This document shows positions 18,398 through 26,491 of a DNA stretch of 64,000 nucleotides, piece after piece. Origin of the DNA: Alcaligenaceae bacterium (GTDB lineage: Bacteria > Pseudomonadota > Gammaproteobacteria > Burkholderiales > Burkholderiaceae_B). Under the pieces are notes generated by a model. The model was not told where the DNA came from. It searched no databases and saw only the letters and a list, made by a program, of their open reading frames with translations. Both the position numbers and the translations under genes were made by a program. Position 1 is the first letter of the stretch, and each line of letters opens with the position of its first letter. The DNA lies in contig JACCEO010000007.1 in the NCBI GenBank assembly GCA_013416485.1, forward strand, positions 1 through 64,000, in the 5' to 3' direction.

Positions 18398-18411
18398 TTG
18401 ATTCATATCAA
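18398..18411 (+). promoter_or_regulatory. FNR/Anr-type binding site upstream of hemN
   Basis: TTGAT-TCAT-ATCAA is a perfect match to the FNR consensus TTGAT-N4-ATCAA. It is centred about 67 bp before the hemN ATG. A GACAAT at 18434-18439 would put the site close to the usual -41.5 activator position. This suggests oxygen-limited induction of hemN. Confidence 0.75.
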
Positions 18412-18471
18412 ACACCCAGGAGTGGCTTGAGCTGACAATGATATGGTGAAGTCACCTTACCGGAGCAAGGC

Positions 18472-19893
18472 ATGGATGCCGCTATTACTACAGTCACCAA
18501 GGCTGCTGTCTGTTTTCCTGATATCGAGATCTCCGAGGCTTTAATACGGCGTTTTGATAGTTCAGGTCCTAGGTATACCTCGTATCCTACCGCTGATCGC
18601 TTTTCAACTGACTTCGATCACCAGCAGTACCAACAGTATTTGGCCAGTCGTGCTACTGCCAGCAGTAATCCACCGCTCTCGGTGTATGTGCACCTGCCAT
18701 TTTGCGAGTCACTGTGCTATTTTTGCGCCTGCAATAAAATTATTACACAAGATCACAGTCGTTCGGCCGAGTATCTGCGTTATCTAGACAAAGAAATGGA
18801 CTTGTTGACGCCCCATTTGGAAACCGATCGGCGTACTGAACAATTGCATTTGGGGGGAGGCACGCCCACCTTTCTTAGCCATGCTGAACTCACTCAGTTA
18901 ATGGACAGCTTACGGCGTCATTTTAACTTCACTCCAGATGCCGAGCTGGGTGTGGAAATAGACCCACGTACGGTGAGTTCCGATACCTTATCGCTATTGG
19001 CGACGCTGGGGTTTAATCGTACCAGTTTCGGAGTTCAGGATTTCGATCCTGCAGTTCAGGCTGCCGTGAACCGCATACAGCCTTTGGATATGGTTGAAAA
19101 GGCTTTAAGTGATAGCCGCGACGCCGGTTTTGGCTCGGTAAATATTGACCTGATTTATGGTTTACCCAAGCAAACTTTAAGCAGTTTTGATCGCACCTTG
19201 GATCAGGTGATACGCTTGTCGCCTGATCGTATTGCGCTGTACAACTATGCGCATTTGCCTAGCCGATTTAAGGCGCAACGCCTGATTATCGCTGCTGATC
19301 TACCTACCGCCGAAGAGCGTCTGCAAATTTTCTTGATGTCTACGCGTCGTCTGTTGGAAGCGGGTTATGTGTATATAGGACTGGATCATTTTGCTAAACC
19401 CGATGATGAGCTAAACCTAGCACGTCTTGATAAAAGCTTGCATCGTAATTTTCAGGGTTACACCACTAGGGCGGAATGTGACTTAATTGGCCTGGGTGTG
19501 TCTGCAATAGGCAAGGTAGGCGCATCGTATAGTCAGTCAGTAAGGTCATTGAATGCGTATTACCAGTCCTTGGATCAGGGGCAGTTACCCATCGAGAAAG
19601 GCTATCATTTGTCTGCTGATGATCTGTTGCGTCGCCAGGTCATAATGACTTTGATGTGCAGTATGCCCTTAGATTACCAGGCAATAAATCAACAGTATCA
19701 GATAAATTTTGTCAGCTATTTTGCGGCTGAACTTGAACGCTTGCAGCCTTACCAAGAGGCCGGCTTAATGGTTAACAACGATGAAGGCCTGACAATTACT
19801 CCTAAGGGACGTTTGTTCGTGCGCGCCATAGGCATGGTCTTTGATCGTTTCCTGGGGAAACCTACAGTCTCGACGTATTCAAAATTAATTTAA
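18472..19893 (+). CDS. hemN: Oxygen-independent coproporphyrinogen III oxidase (dehydrogenase)
   Basis: HemN is a radical-SAM enzyme that decarboxylates coproporphyrinogen III to protoporphyrinogen IX, allowing heme synthesis without oxygen. The 473 residues are typical of true HemN rather than HemW (about 380). The N-terminal region contains RRFDSSGPRYTSYPTADRF, found in genuine HemN. The [4Fe-4S] cysteines are C78, C82 and C85 in CESLCYFC, followed by C87. LHLGGGTPTFLS is the SAM-binding GGTP motif. An AGGAG-like site precedes the ATG. The perfect FNR box upstream fits anaerobic control. The 3' end overlaps the convergent DUF454 gene by 4 bp. Confidence 0.95.
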   Translation: MDAAITTVTKAAVCFPDIEISEALIRRFDSSGPRYTSYPTADRFSTDFDHQQYQQYLASRATASSNPPLSVYVHLPFCESLCYFCACNKIITQDHSRSAEYLRYLDKEMDLLTPHLETDRRTEQLHLGGGTPTFLSHAELTQLMDSLRRHFNFTPDAELGVEIDPRTVSSDTLSLLATLGFNRTSFGVQDFDPAVQAAVNRIQPLDMVEKALSDSRDAGFGSVNIDLIYGLPKQTLSSFDRTLDQVIRLSPDRIALYNYAHLPSRFKAQRLIIAADLPTAEERLQIFLMSTRRLLEAGYVYIGLDHFAKPDDELNLARLDKSLHRNFQGYTTRAECDLIGLGVSAIGKVGASYSQSVRSLNAYYQSLDQGQLPIEKGYHLSADDLLRRQVIMTLMCSMPLDYQAINQQYQINFVSYFAAELERLQPYQEAGLMVNNDEGLTITPKGRLFVRAIGMVFDRFLGKPTVSTYSKLI

Positions 19894-20267
19894 GGGTGGT
19901 CGTCAGGGTTAAGGGTTTTCATTTTCAGTAAATAAATGGTGACAGCAATACCGGGTATTAGCATCATTACACGTAGCCACCACCAGGAAATTTGCCAAAT
20001 TGAAAACCCTATTGAAATCCATAGCACGCTGATAGCAATAATTTTTGTTCGTTTTGGGATACCTAAGCCAGCTTGTATGTTGGATAAGTAAACACCAAAT
20101 GTTTTGTTGGAATGTAGCCAAGCGTGTAATCGCGTCGAACCTCGCATAAAGCAGGCTGATGCCAATAACAAAAAAGGTGTCGTAGGGAGCACAGGCAGAA
20201 AGACCCCTAGTATCGCCAGGATAACGGCCAATATGCCAATAGCGTTGAATAAGGCTTTTTTCGTCAC
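19890..20267 (-). CDS. YbaN family (DUF454) inner-membrane protein
   Basis: This 125-residue membrane protein begins with a GTG codon. It has an N-terminal hairpin of two helices with GVFLPVLPTTPFLLLASACFMRGS, the diagnostic DUF454/YbaN stretch. SNKTFGVYLSNIQAGLGIP and two further helices follow. The function is unknown. In other genomes the family often lies near heme or respiration genes, which agrees with hemN and the Fnr-type regulator on either side. It is transcribed divergently from the regulator at 20331. Confidence 0.85.
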   Translation of the reverse strand: MTKKALFNAIGILAVILAILGVFLPVLPTTPFLLLASACFMRGSTRLHAWLHSNKTFGVYLSNIQAGLGIPKRTKIIAISVLWISIGFSIWQISWWWLRVMMLIPGIAVTIYLLKMKTLNPDDHP

Positions 20268-20330
20268 GATACGACAAGCTTAAAAGGGATATATGGCGCG
20301 GCTGCGCCCCTAGACACAGGAGACTAGCAC

Positions 20331-21011
20331 TTGATTATAGACAGAACACGCATACAGGACTTTCTGATGCAACTGCCTTTATTTAATGAACTTGGACCCA
20401 CTGAACTGACCAGGTTGGCTAGGGCCACTACCGAGGTCTCGGTACCCAGGGGCGAAATGGTTTTCCATCGGGGCGATCCTTGTGTTGGGTTTCATGCGAT
20501 CGTATACGGTCAGATAAAACTCATGTTTGTCTCTACGGTAGGAGTAGAAAAAGTGGTCCGCCTGCTGGGACCAGGAGACACATTTGGCGAGGCCCTGATG
20601 TTTATGGACAAAGACTATATTGTGTCAGCTCAGGCATTGGCCGACACCTTGTTGTTGCACGTAGGCAAAGCCGCTGTATTTACTGAACTAGATAGTCATA
20701 CTGGCTTCGCTAGAAAAATGTTGGCTGGGCTAAGTCAGCGCCTGCATGTTTTGATGCGTGATGTCGAAGCCTATTCTCTTAGGTCAGGTACGCAACGTAT
20801 TATTGGCTATCTATTAAAAAGCGGCCCCTACAAGAACGGGGATCGTTTTCGACTAGAGGCAACAAAAACCGTTATTGCGTCGCGATTGAATCTGACACCA
20901 GAACATTTTTCACGAATTATGCATGATTTAGATAGTCGTAAGCTGATCAAAATTAAAGGGCGTGAAATCACCATTGTCGATATTGACGAGCTACGCCGAT
21001 TTCATGAGTAA
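20331..21011 (+). CDS. Crp/Fnr-family transcriptional regulator, Dnr/NnrR-like
   Basis: This is a 226-residue regulator. Its cAMP-receptor-like beta-barrel (about 15-120, with GDTFGEALMF) is followed by the long dimer helix and a C-terminal winged helix. The recognition helix has E191, S194 and R195 (EHFSR), the FNR-type pattern for reading TTGAT half-sites. Only one cysteine (C51) is present, so it cannot hold the [4Fe-4S] cluster of FNR. This is the state of Dnr/NnrR NO sensors, which bind heme. The start is TTG, chosen for the AGGAG site 8 bp upstream. Neighbouring nnrS and the downstream norB support a role in the NO response. The gene tail overlaps nnrS by 21 bp. Confidence 0.85.
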   Translation: MIIDRTRIQDFLMQLPLFNELGPTELTRLARATTEVSVPRGEMVFHRGDPCVGFHAIVYGQIKLMFVSTVGVEKVVRLLGPGDTFGEALMFMDKDYIVSAQALADTLLLHVGKAAVFTELDSHTGFARKMLAGLSQRLHVLMRDVEAYSLRSGTQRIIGYLLKSGPYKNGDRFRLEATKTVIASRLNLTPEHFSRIMHDLDSRKLIKIKGREITIVDIDELRRFHE

Positions 21012-22295
21012 GGCAATGGCGATATGGGTACGTCGATACAGCAATAATGCTCGACTGATACTTATACCTAACCATGCAGCAGATATCATCAACATCGCAG
21101 CCGCCAGACGGGTCAGTACCGGCCAGATCGTAGCCGCTAGCAATAAGGTTAGTCCGGCGGCATGCACCCAGTATTGGCGTTTGCCCACAGCGTCGGGCAT
21201 AATTTGTTTGACCTTGGGCACCACACGTAAGGCTAGCTGCAGGTCTCTTTGGGAGTGGTACCACACCAGAAATGGAATTATTTTGTACAACAGGCCATTA
21301 ATGGCCGACCAGCCTACGCCCACAATGATCAATATGCCTAAAGGCACAGGCAATAGAGTGCCGGTAATGGTAGATATCAAGACCATTGCTGCAGCAGCAA
21401 GCAAACTGAGCATGGCTGTGCGCCAAAATAAGGTGGTGACGTCGGCCTGTTTGCGTTTACGTGTCCATAATAAATGCAGTGTACTGATTGCATAAGTCAG
21501 GCAAATACTGGCCAATAGACCTTCTAGTAGGCGTATAAGCACAGAGGTATTGGCTAACCACAACATAGAGCTGGTCCATAGTATTAATACGCTAAATAAA
21601 TAAGGCGTTAACCAACGGCTTAGCCGGGCAGGGTATAGCTCAGTTACCTGAAAAACAGGTATTACTTGAAAAGATATCCCCATAATCATGATGCCTACCC
21701 ATCCTAATAGGCCCCAGGTGCTATGTAAGTGGGTTAATAAAACCAATGGGGCATCCCATTGCCAGCCTAGAGCCACCGCCAAAGACACGCCTAGTACTAC
21801 TGTTGCAAACAGTGCCGCTATTGCCAGTCGTACTGCTAGGATTTCTTCTGCGCTTCTGGGGTCTATGGACATGCGATGCTGCTGCAATCCCAGTACGACC
21901 GCTGCTATCATCCAGATAAAGGCTAGTGCCAATAACGGTGTGGCTAGCTTGAAAAGTATGGGTAGCCCCCATAGAAATGCTGAAACCAGTGTGAATGTTC
22001 CTAGGGTTAGCAGGGTATGAACTACGGTGGCTGTCAGCCGGGGACGCCAGATACTGGCATTGGTGGCGACGGGCAGTATTTGCAGTAGGGCACCCAATAT
22101 GGCGCTGGTCAATACACCCAAGGTCAATAAATGAGTTAGTGCCAGTGTTACTGGATGCCATTGTGATTCTAAGGCTAACGGCCCAGACCACAGTAGTAGC
22201 CCCGCAGCCAAGAACGTAAAAATTGGTACATTTAAAAAAAATCGCAAAGGTGCGCTAAAGGCAGGGGATTGAGTAAAGGCAAGTGCGCGCCGCAT
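20991..22295 (-). CDS. nnrS: NnrS family heme-copper membrane protein
   Basis: NnrS is an inner-membrane protein that lowers nitrosative stress. The 434 residues form about 12 hydrophobic helices. Conserved stretches include PLALESQWHPVTLALTHLLT and LGILIIVGVGWSAINGLLYKIIPFLVWYH, with membrane histidines that could ligate heme. The start overlaps the stop of the DUF2249 gene as TAATG, so the two are translated together. The 3' end converges on and overlaps the Dnr-type regulator. It is probably controlled by that regulator through the intergenic site near 22590. Confidence 0.9.
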   Translation of the reverse strand: MRRALAFTQSPAFSAPLRFFLNVPIFTFLAAGLLLWSGPLALESQWHPVTLALTHLLTLGVLTSAILGALLQILPVATNASIWRPRLTATVVHTLLTLGTFTLVSAFLWGLPILFKLATPLLALAFIWMIAAVVLGLQQHRMSIDPRSAEEILAVRLAIAALFATVVLGVSLAVALGWQWDAPLVLLTHLHSTWGLLGWVGIMIMGISFQVIPVFQVTELYPARLSRWLTPYLFSVLILWTSSMLWLANTSVLIRLLEGLLASICLTYAISTLHLLWTRKRKQADVTTLFWRTAMLSLLAAAAMVLISTITGTLLPVPLGILIIVGVGWSAINGLLYKIIPFLVWYHSQRDLQLALRVVPKVKQIMPDAVGKRQYWVHAAGLTLLLAATIWPVLTRLAAAMLMISAAWLGISISRALLLYRRTHIAIALLMKSA

Positions 22296-22528
22296 TAGTT
22301 GGCATGCCAGATCAAAATTTCATAATGGGATTCAGCAGCCATGCTGGTGCTATATGCCATCTGATTGCTTTGCAGTATGTCGTAAAGGGGGAAGGGTTCT
22401 CGGTCGATTAGCATTTTCAAGGTTTCCCCCGGCGGCAAGACGCAGATAGCTTCCAGCACATGCTCTAGGGGTTCTGGAGGAGGTAGGCCACGTGTATCAA
22501 GTAAGGTGTAATTGGTGTTTTTGCGCAT
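22295..22528 (-). CDS. DUF2249 domain protein
   Basis: This 77-residue cytoplasmic protein has the DUF2249 (TusA-like fold) signature: LDTRGLPPPEPLEHVLEAI, then LPPGETLKMLIDREPFPLY and a final YEILIWHAN. The function is unknown. The family recurs with nnrS, norB and hemerythrin-like proteins in denitrifiers, which suggests a part in NO or metal-sulfur handling. It is the first gene of the DUF2249-nnrS operon and is divergent from the nitronate monooxygenase-like gene. Confidence 0.85.
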   Translation of the reverse strand: MRKNTNYTLLDTRGLPPPEPLEHVLEAICVLPPGETLKMLIDREPFPLYDILQSNQMAYSTSMAAESHYEILIWHAN

Positions 22529-22584
22529 AAGTGTTAACCCTAAAGACGAATACTTGAGCTTATCCCGAATAAATCACTACAACC

Positions 22585-22598
22585 TTGATTTTTGTTAA
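22585..22598. promoter_or_regulatory. Imperfect Fnr/Dnr-like site in the DUF2249 / nitronate monooxygenase intergenic region
   Basis: TTGAT-TTTT-GTTAA has one perfect half-site and a second half-site matching three of five positions. It lies 57 bp before the DUF2249 start and 72 bp before the GTG at 22670, so it could serve either divergent gene. Weak on sequence alone, but supported by context. Confidence 0.45.
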
Positions 22599-22669
22599 GG
22601 AGTCTATAACGTTCTGCAGTCATAGTGATGGTTGAATTTCTTTAGTCATTTTCGTGAAGGATTATCACT

Positions 22670-23875
22670 GTGTTGCCAACCGCATTCGACAGACTTAAAT
22701 TAAAGGGCAAGTCTCTATTACCCATAGTACAAGGGGGGATGGGCGTCGGAGTTTCCGCTCATAGGCTTGCCGGCACTGTGGCTTCGTTTGGGGCAGTAGG
22801 TACTATTTCCAGCGTAGACCTTAGACGTCATCACCCTGACCTTATGCTGGAAACAGGGCGTTCTCGCGATAAAGATTTAATTAACGCAACGAATTTGGTC
22901 GCCTTAGACCGTGAGGTGCATGCTGCTAAAAAATTAGCAGCGGGCAAAGGCATGATCGCTGTGAATATTATGCGCGCAGTGGCCGATTACGCCAACTACG
23001 TACGTCAGGCGTGTGAAAGTGAAGCGGATGCTGTCGTGGTGGGGGCTGGTCTGCCGCTAGATTTACCTGAGCTGACCCAGGACCACCCTAAGGTTGCCTT
23101 GATCCCTATTTTGTCCGATGTGCGCGGGATTAACGTGGTCCTAAGGAAATGGATGCGTAAACATCGTTTGCCTGATGCCATTGTGATTGAAAATCCTCGC
23201 TACGCCGCTGGCCACCTGGGTGCGCCTTCGGCGGAAAGTTTGAATAATCCTAACTTTGCCTTTCCTCATGTGCTCGAGAAGACTTTGCAGCTATTCAAGG
23301 AGTTAGGCCTGGAGCAGGAAAATATCCCCTTGATCACTGGGGGCGGTGTGCATAGCCACAAGCAAGTGGGGGAGCTTCTAGGGATGGGGGCCAGCGCTGT
23401 GCAGTTAGGTACGCCGTTTGCCGTAACGGCAGAAGGGGATGCACATATCAATTTCAAAAAAGTTTTGGTTGAAGCCAAACCAGAAGATATCGTTACCTTC
23501 ATGAGCGTAGCCGGACTTCCCGCCAGAGCGGTACGTACACCGTGGTTGGAAGCGTATCTTGAAAAAGAAGAAAAACTGCAAAAAGCGGCTAAGCAACGTG
23601 TTTGTACAGTAGGTTTCGATTGTCTTGCCAGTTGTGGTTTACGTGATGGCATCAGCAAACATGGTCAGTTTTGTATAGATACCCGGTTAGCCTTTGCATT
23701 AGCAGGTGATGTCAGGCGTGGTTTGTTTTTCCGAGGCACTGAAAAACTTCCCTTTGGTCATGCAATACGTCCGGTGCGTGAATTACTGGATTACTTGTTA
23801 ACTGGTATACGGCCAGTCATCGAGGCGGTAACGACACCTACGGTACGTGCTATGCCCGAGCCGGTGCCCGCCTAA
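22670..23875 (+). CDS. NAD(P)H-dependent flavin oxidoreductase, nitronate monooxygenase (2-nitropropane dioxygenase) family
   Basis: This 401-residue FMN TIM-barrel protein starts at a GTG with GAAGGA about 9 bp upstream. IVQGGMGVGVSAHRLAGTVASFGAVG is the typical N-terminal FMN region. VVVGAGLPLDLPEL, ITGGGVHSHKQVGELLGMGASAVQLGTPF and a catalytic-region HLGAP follow. A C-terminal extension carries CTVGFDCLASCGLRDG, three cysteines outside the standard core. Nitronate oxidation is the best-known activity of the family, but quinone reductase activity is also known in it, so the substrate is open. Its position beside nnrS hints at a nitrosative-stress role. Confidence 0.82.
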   Translation: MLPTAFDRLKLKGKSLLPIVQGGMGVGVSAHRLAGTVASFGAVGTISSVDLRRHHPDLMLETGRSRDKDLINATNLVALDREVHAAKKLAAGKGMIAVNIMRAVADYANYVRQACESEADAVVVGAGLPLDLPELTQDHPKVALIPILSDVRGINVVLRKWMRKHRLPDAIVIENPRYAAGHLGAPSAESLNNPNFAFPHVLEKTLQLFKELGLEQENIPLITGGGVHSHKQVGELLGMGASAVQLGTPFAVTAEGDAHINFKKVLVEAKPEDIVTFMSVAGLPARAVRTPWLEAYLEKEEKLQKAAKQRVCTVGFDCLASCGLRDGISKHGQFCIDTRLAFALAGDVRRGLFFRGTEKLPFGHAIRPVRELLDYLLTGIRPVIEAVTTPTVRAMPEPVPA

Positions 23876-23906
23876 CAGGGACCTGGCCTGTTTAAGGAAG
23901 CTGTGC

Positions 23907-24524
23907 ATGTATTATGGCGAGCGTTTCAATAGCATTAGCCATTTGGCCGGTGCCGGCTTGGCTGTCATCGGGACCGTAGTGTTGATAGTGATGGGCGCCC
24001 GCGTAGGCGACCCATGGAAAATAGTTAGCTTCAGTATCTACGGCATTATGTTGTTGGCTTTGTATTTGTCGTCTACGCTCTATCACAGCTTGCGTGGACG
24101 GGCCAAGCGTATATGGTGCAAATTTGATCACTGCGCCATTTATTTGTTGATAGCCGGTAGTTACACGCCTTTTACCTTAGTTAGTTTACGAGGTGTTTGG
24201 GGTTGGTCCTTGTTTGCCGCAGTATGGGCTTTAGCGATTATTGGCATAATCCAGGAAGTTTGTTTGGCTAAAGGCCTGCGTATCTGGTCCTTGATCATCT
24301 ACTTCCTAATGGGTTGGCTGGCAGTGATCGCAGTTGTGCCGTTAACTGAGGCCTTATCCAAAAATGGCTTCACTTGGTTAGCTGCTGGTGGACTGGTGTA
24401 CACCGTAGGCATAATTTTTTATGCCATAGATGAAAAATGGCGTTATGGGCATGGTGTCTGGCACTTATTTGTGCTGGGCGGCAGTGTTTGCCATTACATC
24501 ACCATGATTTATTACGTTGCCTAA
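23907..24524 (+). CDS. Hemolysin III / TrhA (PAQR-like) membrane protein
   Basis: This is a 205-residue seven-helix inner-membrane protein. The start MYYGERFNSISHLAGAG is preceded by AAGGAAG, which decides against an upstream ATG inside the previous gene. The family metal-site motifs are present: SSTLYHSLRG, FDHCAIYLLIAGSYTPFTL and the C-terminal HGVWHLFVLGGSVCHY. TrhA in E. coli affects membrane-lipid energy homeostasis, and the hemolysin name is historical. The gene is 31 bp downstream of the flavoprotein and may share its transcript. Confidence 0.9.
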   Translation: MYYGERFNSISHLAGAGLAVIGTVVLIVMGARVGDPWKIVSFSIYGIMLLALYLSSTLYHSLRGRAKRIWCKFDHCAIYLLIAGSYTPFTLVSLRGVWGWSLFAAVWALAIIGIIQEVCLAKGLRIWSLIIYFLMGWLAVIAVVPLTEALSKNGFTWLAAGGLVYTVGIIFYAIDEKWRYGHGVWHLFVLGGSVCHYITMIYYVA

Positions 24525-24567
24525 GTTGCTTGCCAGGCGATAGCGGCCCAAATGTTAATCAGTGAGT

Positions 24568-25632
24568 ATGGCAAAATACCTTATGATTAACAGCCGTTTT
24601 AGTCGTGGTATTGATGTGGCCCGTGTAGGTGCGTGCCTGATGGTCGTGTTATTGCATGCCGCCAGTATTGAAACCTATTCTTTGGATGCCGTATCGTGGG
24701 CCAGCCCTTTTTACGATGCCTTTAGCCGTAGCTCTGTACCTATATTCCTCATGATTTCTGGTGCCTTGTTGTTAGGCAAGCAAGAAGAGCTGGCGGTTTA
24801 TATGCGTAAGCGTTCGCTACGTATCTTGCCAGTACTACTGTTTTGGTCCGTATTTTATATGGCTTGGAATAGTTGGCATGGTCAATCGTATGGGCAGCCC
24901 TTACAGTGGTTATTACATGTGGTACGTGGGCCAGTGGTCGCTCATCTTTGGTACTTATATGCCATTGTAGGTATTTATTTGTTTGTGCCTTACTTGCGTC
25001 ATATCTGGCGTGCTAGCAGCGGTTCGGAACAGAAAATGTTCTTGTTGATATGGTTGCTAGTGTCGGCCTGGCCCATAGCGCAATACCTACTGAATATTCA
25101 AACTGACATCATTGACACTTGGCAATTAGGCTCGTTTTTTGGTTATTTTGGCTATCTATTTCTGGGTGCTTATTTACGACAATGGGTCGAGTCCGAATGT
25201 GCTGTCAGTGCCGCATCCGGACGGGGTATAGCAATAGGTATTGCATTGTTCGTGATATTTAGCCTGTTAACTTTTGCAGCAGCATACCTGTATGCACGCC
25301 AACATCATTATTTAGGCCTGATCTTTTATGATTATTTATCGCCTTTAGTGGTGGCAGCGTCTATTTGTGCCTGCTATGTGTTGTATTGGGCTGGAGCCGC
25401 CACACCCAATGGGCTAGGACCAGCATTAAAGCAACTGGCGAACTGCACACTAGGGGTGTATTGTGTGCATGTGGTAGTGCTGGATTTGGTCGTGGAAAAT
25501 ATTGTTGATATGTCAGTGATTAGCCAATATGCTTGGTTAAGCATACCGTTCACGGCTATTTTGGTGTTTGTCATTTCTGTGATGCTAATCCTAGTGTTGC
25601 GTCGCGTTAGTTTTTGGCGTTACGTTACCTAA
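24568..25632 (+). CDS. Acyltransferase-3 family membrane protein
   Basis: This membrane protein of about 354 residues has roughly ten helices and starts at the ATG at 24568, although a GTG two codons earlier is possible. The N-terminus carries RGIDVARVGACLMVVLLHAAS, with the conserved His of the AT-3 fold, and SVPIFLMISGALLLG follows. AHLWYLYAIVGIYLFVPYL matches WecH/OafA-type O-acetyltransferases, which move acetyl groups onto surface polysaccharide. The natural acceptor is unknown, and no polysaccharide genes lie nearby. Confidence 0.82.
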   Translation: MAKYLMINSRFSRGIDVARVGACLMVVLLHAASIETYSLDAVSWASPFYDAFSRSSVPIFLMISGALLLGKQEELAVYMRKRSLRILPVLLFWSVFYMAWNSWHGQSYGQPLQWLLHVVRGPVVAHLWYLYAIVGIYLFVPYLRHIWRASSGSEQKMFLLIWLLVSAWPIAQYLLNIQTDIIDTWQLGSFFGYFGYLFLGAYLRQWVESECAVSAASGRGIAIGIALFVIFSLLTFAAAYLYARQHHYLGLIFYDYLSPLVVAASICACYVLYWAGAATPNGLGPALKQLANCTLGVYCVHVVVLDLVVENIVDMSVISQYAWLSIPFTAILVFVISVMLILVLRRVSFWRYVT

Positions 25633-25637
25633 AGTAC

Positions 25638-26012
25638 TTAACGCAAGGCTGATACGGTGGCCAGTCCCAGAAGGGTGCAAGCCAGTGATCCCAGTACATG
25701 CAGGCCTATGGCTGCACCAGCCCATACCAGCCGTCCTTGCTGCAGCAGCAATACGGTTTCGGCTGAAAATGCAGAGAATGTTGTTAGGCTACCCAGAAAG
25801 CCCGTCACTAAGGCTAACCGCCATTCCAGAGTGATGGGGTAAAGCGCAAAGATGGCAAGTGCTAAGCCCATCAGATAGCCACCAAGCAGGTTGGCAGCTA
25901 GGGTACCCAAAGGCAAGGTCGGAAATATCGCATTTAAGGACAGGCCCAACAGCCAACGCATGACAGCACCCACCGAGGCGCCAACGCTGATCGCAAAGAC
26001 AGAAGTAAGCAT
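25638..26012 (-). CDS. crcB: Fluoride efflux channel CrcB/FluC
   Basis: This 124-residue, four-helix protein forms dual-topology dimers that let F- leave the cell. Family motifs are [30 protein letters not shown] and [15 protein letters not shown], with the Phe-box residues that line the pore. Only one copy is present, so a homodimer is expected. I see no fluoride riboswitch upstream. It converges on the acyltransferase gene with 5 bp between stops. Confidence 0.93.
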   Translation of the reverse strand: MLTSVFAISVGASVGAVMRWLLGLSLNAIFPTLPLGTLAANLLGGYLMGLALAIFALYPITLEWRLALVTGFLGSLTTFSAFSAETVLLLQQGRLVWAGAAIGLHVLGSLACTLLGLATVSALR

Positions 26013-26179
26013 GGTTGTTGATTATATGATTAGTCACCCTGCTTAGGTTGTAAGGGTTGTTTTGTCAAAAAGCGACAGACAAACAACAAGCAAGTTTTGT
26101 ATCATGGCGACTACGTTGTAACAGTATCAGTTCACACTTTAGCGACCCCTGTTACTAACACGAATATTAAGGAAATATC

Positions 26180-26377
26180 ATGGCTAAAAAAGGCGTATCC
26201 GATCCCGACGAAGTGGCATTGATTGAGTGGTGCATACAGGTTGAAGGCTTGTTAGTGGCTGCCGGTGCCACATTGGGCGAAGCCCAAGACTATATTGATG
26301 AAAATGCAGAGTGGTTTACTGATCTGTTCTACGAGGGTTTCACGCCTGAAGAGGCTGCCAAAGAAGCGTTAAATTAA
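26180..26377 (+). CDS. Small acidic protein of unknown function (65 aa)
   Basis: This small protein starts at an ATG after a strong AAGGAAAT ribosome site. The 65 residues are markedly acidic and predicted helical: DEVALIEWCIQVEGLL, then LGEAQDYIDENAEWFTDLF and FTPEEAAKEAL. There is no signal peptide and no membrane helix. I do not recognise a characterised family. The good ribosome site, balanced amino-acid use and isolation between crcB and a methyltransferase gene support a real gene. Confidence 0.7.
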   Translation: MAKKGVSDPDEVALIEWCIQVEGLLVAAGATLGEAQDYIDENAEWFTDLFYEGFTPEEAAKEALN

Positions 26378-26491
26378 TTATTGCGCAATGCCATATATAG
26401 ACTACACATAGGGAGATGCTGGTCTTATTGTCCTATTTAAGGCACACTGGTACGTATATTTCATAGAAAGGTATATTATCGTGTCGTCAGT

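Noticed and set aside
25990-26100. Fluoride riboswitch upstream of crcB
   Set aside because: The conserved core elements of the crcB motif are not seen, and only a short AT-rich leader is present.
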